Shown here: positions 11,858-22,949 of the stretch, in pieces
How the letters are laid out: each line of letters begins with the position of its first letter
How positions within the stretch are numbered: the stretch's first letter is position 1
Assembly: GCA_007922195.1 (NCBI GenBank)
Contig: ML682088.1
Location: 2,529,567 to 2,593,566 of the forward strand
Direction of reading: 5' to 3'
DNA: 64,000 bases
Origin: Podocnemis expansa
Lineage: Eukaryota; Chordata; Testudines; Podocnemididae
Made by a program: the position numbers and the translations under genes
The notes under the pieces: generated by a model
What the model saw: the letters and a program-made list of their open reading frames with translations, nothing else
What the model was told of the DNA's origin: nothing
Databases searched by the model: none

Positions 11858-12115
11858 ATAGGTTGGTACTATGGTTTTTGACTCCCTCTCTGTATATAAG
11901 GGCATATGGGATTTCTATGCATGTAGGAAAAGCAGAATTAGGAAGCTGATCTATGTTGCATAGATCTCAGAGCAACATTTGCCCACTATATGCCATATTA
12001 TGTGTGGCCATTGCCCAGTGATAAGAGTATTGGACTGAGTTTGTGGACTCATGTGATCCTAGTTTCCACAGTCTGCATATTCACGTACACCTGCATCTAA
12101 CTGGGTAAATACCAG

Positions 12116-12858
12116 CAAGCAGTCCTGTGGCACTTAAAGACTAACAGATTTATTTATTGCATGAGCTTTCATGCTTTGAAGGTGGGGGCACTTACAAAAG
12201 GGGAGGAAATAAATGCAGGAGGAGTGTAAGTCATGGGAACAGGTCACACTGTAACAGCAGATCAAAGCAGTTGTAAAGATTGAAATGCTAGGGAACAGCA
12301 TACAGATGGAGATGATGTCAAATCACCTGTAGTAATAAGAGAAAAATCCAAAGTCTTTGTTAAGCCCTGAAGCAATGCAATCAAATTTACAAATAAACTT
12401 GATCTCAGCACCTTCTCTTTGAACCCTTAATCTGGTATTCTTTTGTCTGAGCACCACAATTAGTAAGTTGTCAATGGAGTGATCAGGAAGATTGAAGTGC
12501 TGACCTACTGGTTTTAGAATGTTGTTGATTTCTGATGCCAGTTTTGTGCCCATTTATTCTTCTGCACAGAGACTGTCCCATTTGCCTAATAGATAAGGCA
12601 GAAGGGCATTTTTGGCACATGATGGTGTAAATCACTCTGGTGGATGAGCAGATGAATTAGCCCTTGATGGAGTAGTTGGTTTTACTAGGCCCTGTAATAG
12701 TGTCTCTTGTGCAGAAATATGGGAAAAGTTGGCAGCATGGTTTGTTGCAGGGATATGTGTCTGTTTTAATGGCTCTTTTGATAGATTTGCAATTGCTGAT
12801 AAGTATCTCCTTAAGGTTGGGGGGCTGTCTGTAAGGGAGGAGAGGTCTGTCTCCATTC
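12116..12858 (-). mobile_element. Penelope-like element, minus-strand half of an inverted pair
   Basis: Tail at the left (AGTCCTGTGGCACTTAAAGAC, ACTAACAGATTTATTTATTG). Broken GIY-YIG coding sequence runs leftward from 12860 (CNKPCCQLF, then ITGPSKTNY). The linker resembles the copy at 8406. Joined head to head to a + strand fragment at 12859. Confidence 0.8.
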
Positions 12859-13278
12859 ACAATTTACTACTTGTGGTGCTCAGACAGATGAAGGCTTCAA
12901 AGAGAAGCTGCTGCTGAGATCAAATTTATTTGCAAATTTGATTGGACTGCTTCAGGGCTTAAGATGGACTTTGGATTTTTCTCTCATTACTACAGGTGAT
13001 TTGACATCATCTTCCACTATATGCTGTTCTCCAGCATTTGAATCTTTACAACTGCATTAATTTTCTGTTACAGTGTTATCTGTTACCATGACTTACACTC
13101 TCCTGCATTTATTTCCTCCCATTCTGTAAGTTTCCCCATCTTGAAACTGTCTGACAAAGTGGGATTTTCTATCATGAAAGCTCATGCAATAAATAAATGT
13201 GTTAGTCTTTAAGTGCCATGGGACTCCTTGTATGTTTTATTGAACTAGACTAACACAGCTGCCCCTTTGGCACTTGGA
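12859..13278 (+). mobile_element. Penelope-like element, plus-strand half of an inverted pair
   Basis: Starts ACTACTTGTGGTGCTCAGAC, homologous in inverted orientation to 12430-12470 on the other arm. Ends with the full tail (CTGACAAAGTGGG, CATGAAAGCTCATG, TTAGTCTTTAAGTGCCA, CTAGACTAACAC, CCCCTTTGG). Both 3' ends of the pair point outward. Confidence 0.8.
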
Positions 13279-13703
13279 TATATACTGTCTCAGTCCTACA
13301 CAGTCAGCCTTGAGTAACTTTAAATGATCAGTCCTGTTGATTTAAATACAACTAACTATTCAGGTGTCTAATATTTCTCATGTGTATAAGAGTTTGGTGG
13401 CTAAAAATTCTCCCTTATGAACTTGTTAAGCCCAGTATTTGATTATTTTACCTTTTGATATTTCTAGTTTTTCTAACTTTAAATGAGTACTGTACATACT
13501 CACATATAAGCCAACAATTTTGTTCCTTGAAATCCCCTTTGAAAATGCATTTGGCTTCTGCGGGGGTCGAGGCTGGGTATTTCATACCCAAGCGTACCGG
13601 TAAGCTGGAGCACACCAGAAATAGAAAAAATCCGGCAGAACGCTGTGGCAGAGAGCAGACCCAGTCCAAGCTGGGAGTTTTGAAATCTCCCATCCTGAGC
13701 ATG

Positions 13704-13838
13704 AATCTTCAAACTATCTGATGAAGTGGGATTTTCTCCCATGAACGCTCATGTGATAAATAAATTTCTTAGTCTTAAAAAGTGCCACAGGACTCCTTGC
13801 TTGTTTTGCTGAACTAGACTAACAGAACTTGGAACTTG
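13704..13838 (+). mobile_element. Penelope-like tail, single orientation
   Basis: CTGATGAAGTGGG, a loop and CTCCCATGAACG, then TTAGTCTTAAA, GTGCCACAGGACTCC and GAACTAGACTAACAG. The GAAA of the hammerhead-like core is GAAC here. Confidence 0.7.
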
Positions 13839-13949
13839 TCAAGATGAATCATGTTTTGCGGAATACACAGAATATTACAGCCCTCTAGTGGTAGAAAACA
13901 AAAATGTATGAATATGCTACTACTGACAAATTCCAAAGGGGAAGATGTG

Positions 13950-14165
13950 TTCGTCTTGTTCAGCAAAAACAAACAAGGAATCTGGTGGTACTTCTGAAGA
14001 CTAACACATTTATTTATTACATGAGCTTTCATGGGAGAAAATCCAATTTCGTCAGATGCTTGAAGATGGGGAACTCACAGTGAGTTCCCCATCTTCAAGC
14101 ATCTGACTAAATGAGATTTTTCTCCCATGAAAGCTCATGTGATAAATAAATTCGTTAATTTTTAA
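13950..14165. mobile_element. Penelope-like inverted tail pair (palindrome), left part
   Basis: A minus-strand tail (about 13950-14078) meets a plus-strand tail (about 14080-14165) in a near-perfect palindrome. GATGCTTGAAGATGGGGAAC is followed by its reverse complement, centred near 14079. The plus tail is interrupted by the MITE at 14166 and resumes at 14568-14610 with AAGTGCCACCAGACTC. Confidence 0.8.
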
Positions 14166-14564
14166 GGCTATGTCTACACCTAAAATCTTAGTTCAAAGTT
14201 AGTTCAAACTAAATGCATTTTTTTAGTTCAAACTAACTTTTTAGTTTGAACTAAAAAAAGCGGCAAGTTCAGACTAAAAGTTAGTTCGAACTAAAAAAAA
14301 CACACTTAGTTTGAACTAACTTCTAGTTCGAACTTGCTTTGTTTGAACTAGCATGTCTCCTTTGGGCTAGTTCAAACTAAAAATGATTTTGAACTAAATA
14401 GTTCAGACTGACCAGCCGAACTAACTAGTTTGAACTAACCTTTGATTAGTTCAAACTAAATTTATTTTTAGTTCGAACTAGCCACAGGCTAGTGTAGACA
14501 GGGTTCAAATAAGTCTGGACTAAGCTCACTTAGTCCAGACTGATTTGCTAGTGTAGGCATAGCC
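14166..14564. mobile_element. PIF/Harbinger-like MITE, AGTTCGAACT subfamily
   Basis: 399 bp with ends GGCTATGTCTACAC and GTGTAGGCATAGCC and target duplication TAA (14163-14165, 14565-14567). Joining the flanks restores a normal Penelope-like tail. The interior repeats AGTTCAAACTAA and AGTTCGAACTA many times on both strands. Confidence 0.9.
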
Positions 14565-14886
14565 TAAAAGTGCCACCAGACTCATTGTTTGTCATGCTAT
14601 TACTCTAACTATTCCTGGTGTTTATTCTACTCTTTTAAATTTTGTACAGAATTCTCTGTCAAGTGGATGGGACTACTATTTTAATAAAGTGGCAGATGGA
14701 AATTTAAAAAAAAAAGAAAATTAGATGTGTGGAACAGTGAAGAATCAGCCCCTCAATGATTTTGTGAAGCAGATAAATATCCTTAAAGTTTAAGGATGAA
14801 CAAAAGAGATTTTCACTTCTAACCTCAATCAGATGTGAATTTAAGACTCACTGCATGGACTTCTGTATTGTCTCCATTGTCTAATC

Positions 14887-15074
14887 CAGGGGGCCGTATG
14901 TTGCCCCTAAGGGTATTTCCTGTGGCCCTCAATGACACTGTTGTTACCAATATTTGCAATGTAGTTGTATGAAAAGGTTTCAATGGTGCAGCCCTCGGGC
15001 TAATGTACTAGTCCTTATGCGACCCTCTACTAGCCCTCATGTGGCCCTCATGGTGATTTGAGTTTGAGACCCCG
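14887..15074. mobile_element. hAT-type MITE
   Basis: 188 bp from CAGGGGGCCGTATG to TTTGAGACCCCG, flanked by identical 8-bp GTCTAATC (14879-14886 and 15075-15082). A second, partial copy starts near the right window edge (63941). No coding capacity. Confidence 0.88.
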
Positions 15075-15082
15075 GTCTAATC

Positions 15083-15729
15083 TTTCCTAAGCTCTGCATA
15101 TTATAAGGGACTAGAAAGACAGCTGAGCCACCCAAACAAAGAAATTTAGGGAGCAATAAAAGCACTAATACATTTCAGTAAATTCAAACTGGATTAAATA
15201 TGAATGTACTAATCACACCCATCTCTAAACACAGCAAGAAGGAATCATGTGTAATTTGGAAGACAGGACTAAAATATACACAGTCTAGATCAATTAAATA
15301 GCAACAACAACACAACCGTTTTAAAAAACTCCGCACATTTGTTGCCTATAATTCAAGCAATCCTGCTGCCCCTTTGGAACTTTAATTCAAGGATTCAGTG
15401 CTCTACAACATAAGTCAAATAAAACATCACAACACTCCTAGATGGTTTTGTTCTTGCTTTACACAGTTAAGATCAATCAAAAGACATACCAAAAAGACAA
15501 ATACACAGTGGCTTGCGTACACACGAATTACCAAACACAGCATTTAATGAGGGTGTAACTAGCTAGGCTGAAGTACTGCAGAATAGGAACTGTGGTTTGG
15601 TAGCGGATGCGGATCGTACATTCATGAATCAGCAACACCACTGTATTCCAGCAAAAACTGGACTGTCGTATTGGACAGTATTAATAAGAGTGTCGTGTAA
15701 AACAAGTTAGTATTTTGCTCTTCTTGCCA
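15083..15729. other. No gene seen
   Basis: AT-rich sequence. No recognisable coding exon or repeat edge. Confidence 0.4.
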
Positions 15730-15990
15730 TTTAGGCCACTGTTGGAGAATTAAGTTCAGTTTTGGTCATCACCTTTCAAAGATGCAGATAAATTGTGGAC
15801 CATCCTGAGGGAAGCAATTAAACTGGCAAATGTTTTTGAAATTAAGTCCTGGGAAGGAGGGATAAGTGAAGGGGCATTGTCATTCTGGAGAACAGACAAC
15901 CAAGGGAGAAAATGCAATAAAAATCTGTACATAAAGGGTTGTTACAAAGAGGACAGTGATCAGTTAGCTAGTGATGCCAAAACACAGAGA
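15730..15990 (+). mobile_element. CR1-like LINE fragment
   Basis: GGAGAATTAAGTTCAGTTTTGG and GGTTGTTACAAAGAGGACAG correspond to CR1 reading-frame segments (VQFWxP and KGCYxEDxxQ). Strongly decayed. Confidence 0.5.
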
Positions 15991-16483
15991 TGGGCTTGAA
16001 CTGGAGCAGGGATAACACGGTTGAATATGGTGAGAAGTTTTTCCTAATTTACTATCAGAGTACGTAGCTGCTACTGCATTGATGGCAATTACATGACTGA
16101 TTTCAGCTTCGTTTCTGCCACTTACGTTGACCACAAATACCAATGAGGAATTTATTTGGCTTTAGAACTCAAGGAAGTATCCAGTCAATGGAACAAGACA
16201 TAAGGGAGATGGTAAATGTCTCATTGGAAGAGATACTCAAGATGGATAGTCAAAATCAGAAGGGTTATGCAGGATGGTCTAAGTTGGACTTTGATATTCA
16301 GATTCTCTTTGACATACTTGTGTCTACTTATTCCTGTGCAAGAGAATCTCTAAGCTGGGGTCACTTACTTGTCAGGTAGGTATAAAGGGGTAACCTACTT
16401 AGACCCTCTTACACCCTCCCTCCTGTTTGTTTTTCTTGTTATTTTCCTTTTGTCTGGCCATTTTTCGACTCTCTCTACACAGA

Positions 16484-16775
16484 GGGCTAATCTTCAATGA
16501 CAGCGGCAAGACTGTCATTGTCAGACGGATCTACCTGAGCAACTCAGCAGGTCTGTGAAGACCCGCTCAGTCAGCTAGGAGTCCAATCTATAACACCACC
16601 CTAACAACTGGAGTAGCACTGAGGAGAAGGGAGGCCCCTCTCTTTGACATAGAGCAGAAGACGTGCCGGGAAGAAGGCAGTGAAATGGAGATACACAGAC
16701 TATTTTAGTAACTCCTGTATTTCTCTTCAAATGACACTGAAAATGGCAGGCAATGTAGACCTGCCCTTAGACAAA
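16484..16775. mobile_element. Foldback MITE with AAGACCCGCTCAG core
   Basis: Begins near AGGGCTAATCTTCAATGAC and ends near GGCAATGTAGACCTGCCC. It contains GTCTGTGAAGACCCGCTCAG, shared with copies at about 3825, 26245, 37060 and 50026. Ends approximate. Confidence 0.55.
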
Positions 16776-16779
16776 CCAC

Positions 16780-18025
16780 CTGTTTTTGGATGGATAAGGG
16801 TCCTGCCTCAATATCAAGGGTTAGAATACTTGGCTTCCTGGAGGTCCATTCCAACCCAGTGGATTGTGTGTGAGAGAGTGGGAAAGCTGCCTTACCATTT
16901 TAAAAGATCCTGATATGCTATGATGCTTCCTCAACTTAATGCCATCCCTGGTGCTGCAGTCACCATGCTGTCTTTGTTATGCCAGCTCACAGTAACCTTT
17001 TAAACACATGGCTGTGTATCTGCAGAAACTTCACTCACTTGAAAAAAAAGTTGTAGGAGACATGCTTAAATACTCACGTAAATAATGCTACTTTAAACAA
17101 ATAATGTTAAAAAAACAAAACAAACAAACAAAACTGGCATCATGTTCCAGCCCTCTATTTTGACCAGCTTTTATGGCTGTCTGCTGAATGGTACACCGGT
17201 AATGCATTTAGAAGATCTGTGTGGCAAACCTCAATATTCTGCTCTCTCTGCTTCTAGGTAACTGTGGAAGTGGGTCTTCGCTATTGCATGGGGAGATGAG
17301 AGTGGGCAATAATTCTAATAAGAATTACTTAATTACTAATGCATTGTCTCCCTTGGGAACAACTTGCATAGTGCTGTACCAGCACAGAATGAATTCCATT
17401 GTTGAATTGCCAGCTTCCCAGAATATTATTGTGGGCAATAGAATGCAATAATATGTCCTTTTTCTTTGTACAGTGGTAGCAGTAGTTTGGCTGGCTTACA
17501 GACACCTAAGAGCTGCTAGAAAAAAGGACCAAGAGATAGAGAGAAAAAATACCAATGTGTAACCATGTACATCAGTTGGAAGGCAAATTAAATGGTTGTT
17601 AGGATTCTGGCAAGGAAAAGCTATCCAAAGAGCTTGCAGTGTAAATACACCTAAACAGGATGCCAGGCTGGCAATGTTCCTCTTCTACTTATATGGTTTC
17701 TACATGCACACTTTTAGTTCTGCCTTTGCATTGATGCCTGTGCTTTCCCCTTACCTGCTGATGTAATGTAGGGCTTGTTATTGGAGTTGGTCAGGAATTC
17801 TTTGACTAAATCTTTTTTTGTTGATTGGAAAATGCCAGTGTTGATCAAAACCAGAACTTTTCACAGGACTGTATCAGGTTCAACAAAATTTTTTATCAGG
17901 AACATTTCTTAGGTCAAGGATGGCATTTCTGGTCAAACTGGAAGGAAGAGAGGGAGGAAGGTTGGGTGGATGTGGATGTGACTGATTGACCACCCCAATT
18001 TTCCCTGTGGACCTATTCCATTTTG
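16780..18025. other. No gene seen; short (CAAA)n tract
   Basis: A (CAAA)-type tract lies at 17110-17131. Otherwise nothing recognisable. Confidence 0.4.
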
Positions 18026-18027
18026 TT

Positions 18028-18188
18028 TAAATAGACAAGTTAGGTGATATAATGTCTGTTGTTGGACCAACTTCTGTTCGTGAAAGAGACAAGCTTCATT
18101 AAAGGATTTAAAGAGATTCTTCTTCAGCTCTATAGATCTTGAAAGCTTTATTTCATATCCTGAGACCAACACAGCTACAACAGCATTA
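18028..18188 (-). mobile_element. Divergent Penelope-like tail (second subfamily)
   Basis: Contains TTGGACCAACTTCTGTTCG, GAAAGAGACAAGCTT and GACCAACACAGCTACAACAG, a tail variant related to the ACTAACACGGCT ends elsewhere in the window. Orientation is tentative. Confidence 0.5.
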
Positions 18189-18239
18189 TAGTTATTCCTT
18201 GAGAGACTGGCTCTATTTGATCAGTGGTCAGGGTAAGGA

Positions 18240-18335
18240 CACATTGCTAGGATGTGGTGAATTAGACAAAGCAGAGATCTGAACCTGAGTCTCCCACACA
18301 CAGCCCAGTTGCAGGCTAACCACCTACTTACTGGC
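18240..18335 (-). repeat. MIR-like SINE fragment, reverse
   Basis: AGATCTGAACCTGAGTCTCC and GCCCAGTTGCAGGCTAACCA resemble the reversed 5' end of MIR-like SINEs. Confidence 0.45.
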
Positions 18336-18554
18336 TACACTGAGCAGGATGTCTCCTTGCTCTACCTTCTCCAAACTTTGGTTTTGTTCTCATGCAGAAC
18401 TAAAACATTATGTAACCTCAATATTTTTTGTGTAACAGATTTCTAGTTTTCTGGTCAGCCACAGTTGTTTTGGCCACCAGCTCCTGAGGCAGAGCTTCAG
18501 TCAGTGTATTTTGTTAGTCTGATTGCAGACATGATGGGAACTTACAAAAAGCAC

Positions 18555-18775
18555 ACGGTCTCTTGTACAGCACACTGAACTGAGAAGCAAGAGATCTACA
18601 GTTCCAATTCTGGTTCTGTGTGACCATGGGCAATTTTCTTTGCCTTTCTGTTCATCTGTTTCATTTCTGTTTTGTCAATTTAAATTTCAAGCTCTTCTAG
18701 GACTATTCGTTGCTCTATGTTGGTACAGTGCTTAGCACAAAAGAACCCTAAAGTTGAAGCCTTTGGCTCTTTAGT
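18555..18775 (+). repeat. MIR-like SINE
   Basis: TGTGTGACCATGGGCAATTT, TTCATCTGTTTCATTTCTG and CAGTGCTTAGCACAAA follow the MIR order from core to 3' end. Confidence 0.6.
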
Positions 18776-19549
18776 AATAGAAATAAATACATTGAACTAG
18801 AGAACATGAACATTACTGAGATGATTGTGCTGGGGTATACTGAAAAATCTTAGTGGCTCCTGCCAGAAAATATGAGACCCCAGAGTCTAGCACGCAAGCT
18901 GTTAAAAAACACACACACTGAAAAGTGTTCTTTCCTTACAGTGGTTTCAGTGACAGTTGTCATTTCCAACTGCAGTCTGACACTGACTCTCATGAGCTAA
19001 CAGGGAGCTGAATTAAAGGGGAGAAAAATTGGGAAGTCAGTAATCCTGCATGATGCCAGGAACCACAAAGGAGGTGAGATACATTTGATCTCTGGCCTTA
19101 ATGCCTCATGTTCTTTCTGTTCCCAGCTACCAATAGCCAGTTCTCAAATGTCTCTCTTTATTTCCAAGGTTCAGTCCACAGCTCTGAGGGTCCAGTGCCT
19201 CAAAGAATCTCACTTTTAGTCTCCTTATTGCTTTTTGACTCCCTGGATTTAATCCCCCTATAATGCTCTAAGCTCCCAGTGTTTGTAGGGTTGTAAAAAT
19301 CCGACATTTCCTGGCTGGCAGCTCAGTAGCTCATTGGCTTGGTTTTTAATTTCTCTTCCTTCCCAATACACAGGGCTTGTAACTGTTGTTTGCCAGATCT
19401 CCAGTGTCTAATAAGCATCAGACAATGCAAGTAGCATTTAGCTCAACTGAGGTATCCCTGCCACATGACACGAGTATTTCTTAACAGCACTCAAGAGAAG
19501 GTGAAGAAAACAGAGCAAAACATATCTCTAGACAAAGGAATTCCCTTGC
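18776..19549. other. No gene seen
   Basis: No recognisable exon or repeat boundary. Confidence 0.4.
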
Positions 19550-19740
19550 ATAATGAACAAACAAAAGGTCCTGTGGCACTTAAAGACCAACAAGTATACT
19601 TATTGCATGAACTTTTGTGGGAGAAAATCCCACTTCATCAGATGCTTTGAAGATGTGGGAACTTACAGAATACATTTGGTCTTTAAGTGCCACAGGACAT
19701 ATTGAACTAGACTAACGTGGCTGCCCCCTTGGACCTTGAA
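19550..19740. mobile_element. Penelope-like inverted tail pair
   Basis: Left, minus-strand tail: GGTCCTGTGGCACTTAAAGAC, GGGAGAAAATCCCACTTCAT, CAGATGC. Right, plus-strand tail: GTCTTTAAGTGCCACAGGAC, GAACTAGACTAACG, CCCCCTTGGACC. Most of the right arm's stem region is deleted. Both 3' ends point outward. Confidence 0.75.
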
Positions 19741-21002
19741 TAATGGATCACTCTGATTCTTTTTTCGTTTCTTTTCTTTTCTGCTGTGTGCTGCAGTCAT
19801 TTTCATACACTTGACTTGTATAATCTTTTCCTGACAGAAGTCATTTGAAAGGCTGCTTTGTTGTCTATGAGAAGGGCAATAGTATGAACTATTTCTCCAA
19901 CAGCCAAATGAAAAAGAGGTATGTGATCTGCAGATTAAAAAATTGTTCCTCCGAATGTCAGTTACTGCTTTGTGTTATTCTGTCCTGTTACTTGGGCCAG
20001 ATGGGTGCTTTCGTCTATAAAATATGCCAGATTGTTTTCAGATTAGATACGTAGTAGTTACACAAAAAAATGGTTCTGATTTACTAGTACATAATGGTAT
20101 GTCTATACTTTGAAGTTATTTCAAAATAAGGAGGTTTATTTTGAAATAACTTTTATTTTCCTGTCCATGCATGCATTTTATTTCGAATTAAGCATTTCTT
20201 TATTCTGAAATATCGAAACACTATTTTAAAATAATAAAACCTGCTTTTATTTCAAAATAGCACCTAAATTGAAATTTTTTTTTTTTTCAAAACAAGCCAT
20301 TCTAAACTGCGGAATAGGCTTATTTTGAAACAGAGGCGGCTTTTGGAGTAGGCAAAGCAGGCGGTTGCTTAGGGCCCCGAGCAGTAAGGGGCCCCATAGC
20401 CGCCGCCTGCTTTGCCTGACCTAGCACTCATGGGGTGGTGCTGGACTGCAGGTTTCTAAGACCAGAGGCTGTGCTGCCTGCTGACCTTCCAGCAGGAGAG
20501 GAGCAGTGTTCCCCGCCTACCCTCAGCCCACCACAGCTCCCCAGGGGGAGGGAGGAGATCAGCAGCCAGCACCAAGTTGTGGATTGTGGGAGCGGGGCCC
20601 TGGAGCAGCCCACTCAGAAGAGTTCCTGCTGCTTCACACTCGGCCACCCAAGGGGTGAACAGAGGCCACCTCACCCCCAGGCCCTGAATTGGGCCCATTC
20701 AGCCTTGAGATGGCCGGTGGAGAAGCTGCAGGAACTTTTTGGAGCCGGCTGCTCTAGTATCCTGCCCCTTCGTCCAGCCCAGCTTCCTCTTTATTGCTGC
20801 TGCAGCCCCAGCCAGGAGTTTTAAATCTCTTCCCCCCCCCCCCCATGTGCCTATGTGTCCTCAGGGGGTCAGAGCAGCCTGGCCAGAGAGCGGCTCCACC
20901 AGGCATCAGATAAGGAGCCATGGGGTCAGCAGGGAAGGCTGCCAAGGGGGTTCAATGGGTGGTCAGGCAGGAAGGGGGTCGTTGCCCCTGCACCCTGCCA
21001 GG

Positions 21003-21110
21003 TGCCTTCCTCGAAGCATCTGAGGAAGTGGGATCTTCTCCCATGAAAGCTCATGCAAAAAATAAATCTGTTAGTCTTAAGTGCCACACAACTGCTTGTT
21101 GTTTTTTTTA
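21003..21110 (+). mobile_element. Penelope-like tail inside the hAT element
   Basis: GAAGCATCTGAGGAAGTGGG, CTCCCATGAAAGCTCATGC, TTAGTCTTAAGTGCCACACA. Third layer of the nest. Confidence 0.7.
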
Positions 21111-21159
21111 CTGAGCCCAGCCTGCCTTCTCTGCCTGCCTAACAAGCAGTCTCCTGCCC

Positions 21160-21252
21160 TCGTTCCAAAGGGGCAGATGTGTTAATCTAGTAAAGCAAAA
21201 AATGCAAAAAGTCAAAGAATGGTCTTTAAGTGCCACAAGACTCCTTGGATTT
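21160..21252. mobile_element. Minimal inverted Penelope-like scrap
   Basis: The left edge is a minus-strand 3' end (TTCCAAAGGGGCAGATGTG, TTAATCTAGTAAAGC). The right part is a plus-strand tail (GTCTTTAAGTGCCACAAGAC, TCCTTGG). Almost everything between is lost, yet the outward arrangement remains. Confidence 0.65.
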
Positions 21253-22224
21253 TTGGGTTGTTTTGGTATTTTTTTTGGTATTTTTTCCCCCCTTCCCTTG
21301 TGTTTCCCATTTTCACTTTCTTCCCTGTGGGATAGTGAGCCCAGCCTGTCTTCTCTGTGTGCCGAACAGCATCCTTTCCGCCCACCCCCTTTTTGTTTTA
21401 GTTTTCCCTCCCTGCTGTGTGTTTGTTTCCCTTTTTCACCTTCCCTCCAGGGGTGATTGAGCCATTGTTTGATTGAACTTTTTGTTAAGGCAAGGAATCA
21501 GTCAGGCCTTGCAAACAGTCCTTGCCCAAACTGTTACTGAAAGGCTTTCAGATCCTACTCTTACTTAATGCTTTAGGATTTATTAGAGCAAATGCCCTCA
21601 GGACACTGACAGCTATGCAATTCCTTGATTATTTCTCAAGACTGGAAGGTTGGCAGCACACAAAATAAATGCATGTTAATGTTATAGATTTAGTTATTTA
21701 TATGTGCATCTTTAAATTGTTTTGTTATATTTGTTATTGATATGAGGTTAGATTTTCAGTACTCTTCTAGCAATGTTGGTCCAAGTGGATGATGTAAAAA
21801 TTTTACTGGATCAGCTTCAGATCCTGAGGGTGAGCTCTGGGTATGCTCATAAACTAGTGTTAGTCTCTTTCTAATAGAAGTTAGTTCAGTAAAAGATATT
21901 ACCTCACTCACTTTGTGTGTTTAGATAGCATTTCAGTGCTGTCACGTTCTAGTTTGTAGTTGCTATTTTCTATGTGGTAGAGCTAGTTTTACAATATAAT
22001 TTAACAGATATTTCAGAAAAAGTCAGTGAATATGTTGGCATTAGCTGTCTGACATTGCAATTTATCTGTTGTAATTTTTCTTAAGCAGACAAATGTGGCA
22101 TCCTTGAGAAAAATTACAAGAGGTCATTTGCAATTTTTAACGCTATTTCTGTTTCTTGCAGAAAAAATATTTTGCAGATTGAAAGTATATTCATTTTTAT
22201 GCCCCTTTAAGAAGGCAGTTTCAA

Positions 22225-22310
22225 GTAGTATGTTTCAAATAAGGTTTTGAATAAGGTTTCAAGTAGTATGTTTCAAGTAGTATGTTTCAAATAAGGTTTA
22301 AATCATTTCC
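22225..22310. repeat. Short imperfect tandem array
   Basis: Alternating units TTTCAAGTAGTATG and TTTCAAATAAGGTTT occur several times. Local slippage product; no spacers like a CRISPR array. Confidence 0.7.
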
Positions 22311-22949
22311 ATCACCATATCAAAATGAAATTATATATTATTTCCATCATACAGACTTGCACCAGCTTGCTCACAAGTTTGACCAACTTACTGGAGTGTG
22401 CACCAATTTGGCCACTGGTTCTGAAAATTTGCACATGCAGCCTACAAAAAATTAGGGGGAACATTCCCTCCAAGTGCTAGGATCCGTGGCACTTTCCCTT
22501 GGACCGGAGGCAGGGGAAACCTGGGGCCACAGAGTGGAGAGCCAGAGCCATGCTGGGGGAAGGGCAGGGAGACTGGGGGCGGGGGGTTAAGGCTGCAGGG
22601 AAAACTGGGGCCACAGTGAGGGCGACACTGAGGGCCTATGGGGGCCCCATAATGGCTCTTTGTCTAGGGCCCCCCATTACCTAAGGCTGCCTCTGTTTTG
22701 AAATAATAGCCCTATTCTTTTGCCTGCTTTCCTCTATTTTGAATTAGAGAGTCTAGTGAAGACTTTCTACTTCAGAATAATAACTCCTACCTTATTTCAA
22801 ATTAGAGTGCCTTCCCTGGACTCCTACTTTGAAATAATAAATTTGAAGTAGTGTTAATTCGAAATAATTACATTGAATTAAATCGAAGTAGTTATTTCAC
22901 AATAACTATTTCAAATTAATTTTGTAAGTGTAGACGTAGCCAAAGACAG

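Larger units (their letters stand above)
20331..22695. mobile_element. hAT-type non-autonomous element, 2.4 kb
   Basis: Starts CAGAGGCGGC and ends GGCTGCCTCTG (imperfect inverted repeats). It is flanked by identical 8-bp TTTTGAAA (20323-20330 and 22696-22703). Both subterminal regions carry AGGGCCCC-type words. No transposase is seen. The interior holds Penelope-like tails (21003, 21160) and a short tandem array (22225-22310). Confidence 0.88.
20096..22941. mobile_element. PIF/Harbinger-like MITE carrying a nested hAT element
   Basis: Ends GGTATGTCTATAC and GTGTAGACGTAGCC are inverted repeats; flanking bases are AAT and AAA, so the duplication has decayed. The two arms (20096-20330 and 22704-22941) carry TTATTTCGAATT-type words. 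Removing the nested element and one duplication gives a MITE of about 470 bp. Confidence 0.8.

Noticed and set aside
21202..21460. Hydrophobic open frames (for example LGFLGCFGIFFGIF)
   Set aside because: Translation of T-rich sequence following a Penelope-like scrap. No conserved feature.
22225..22310. CRISPR-like direct repeats
   Set aside because: Units are adjacent, imperfect and without spacers, in a eukaryotic context.
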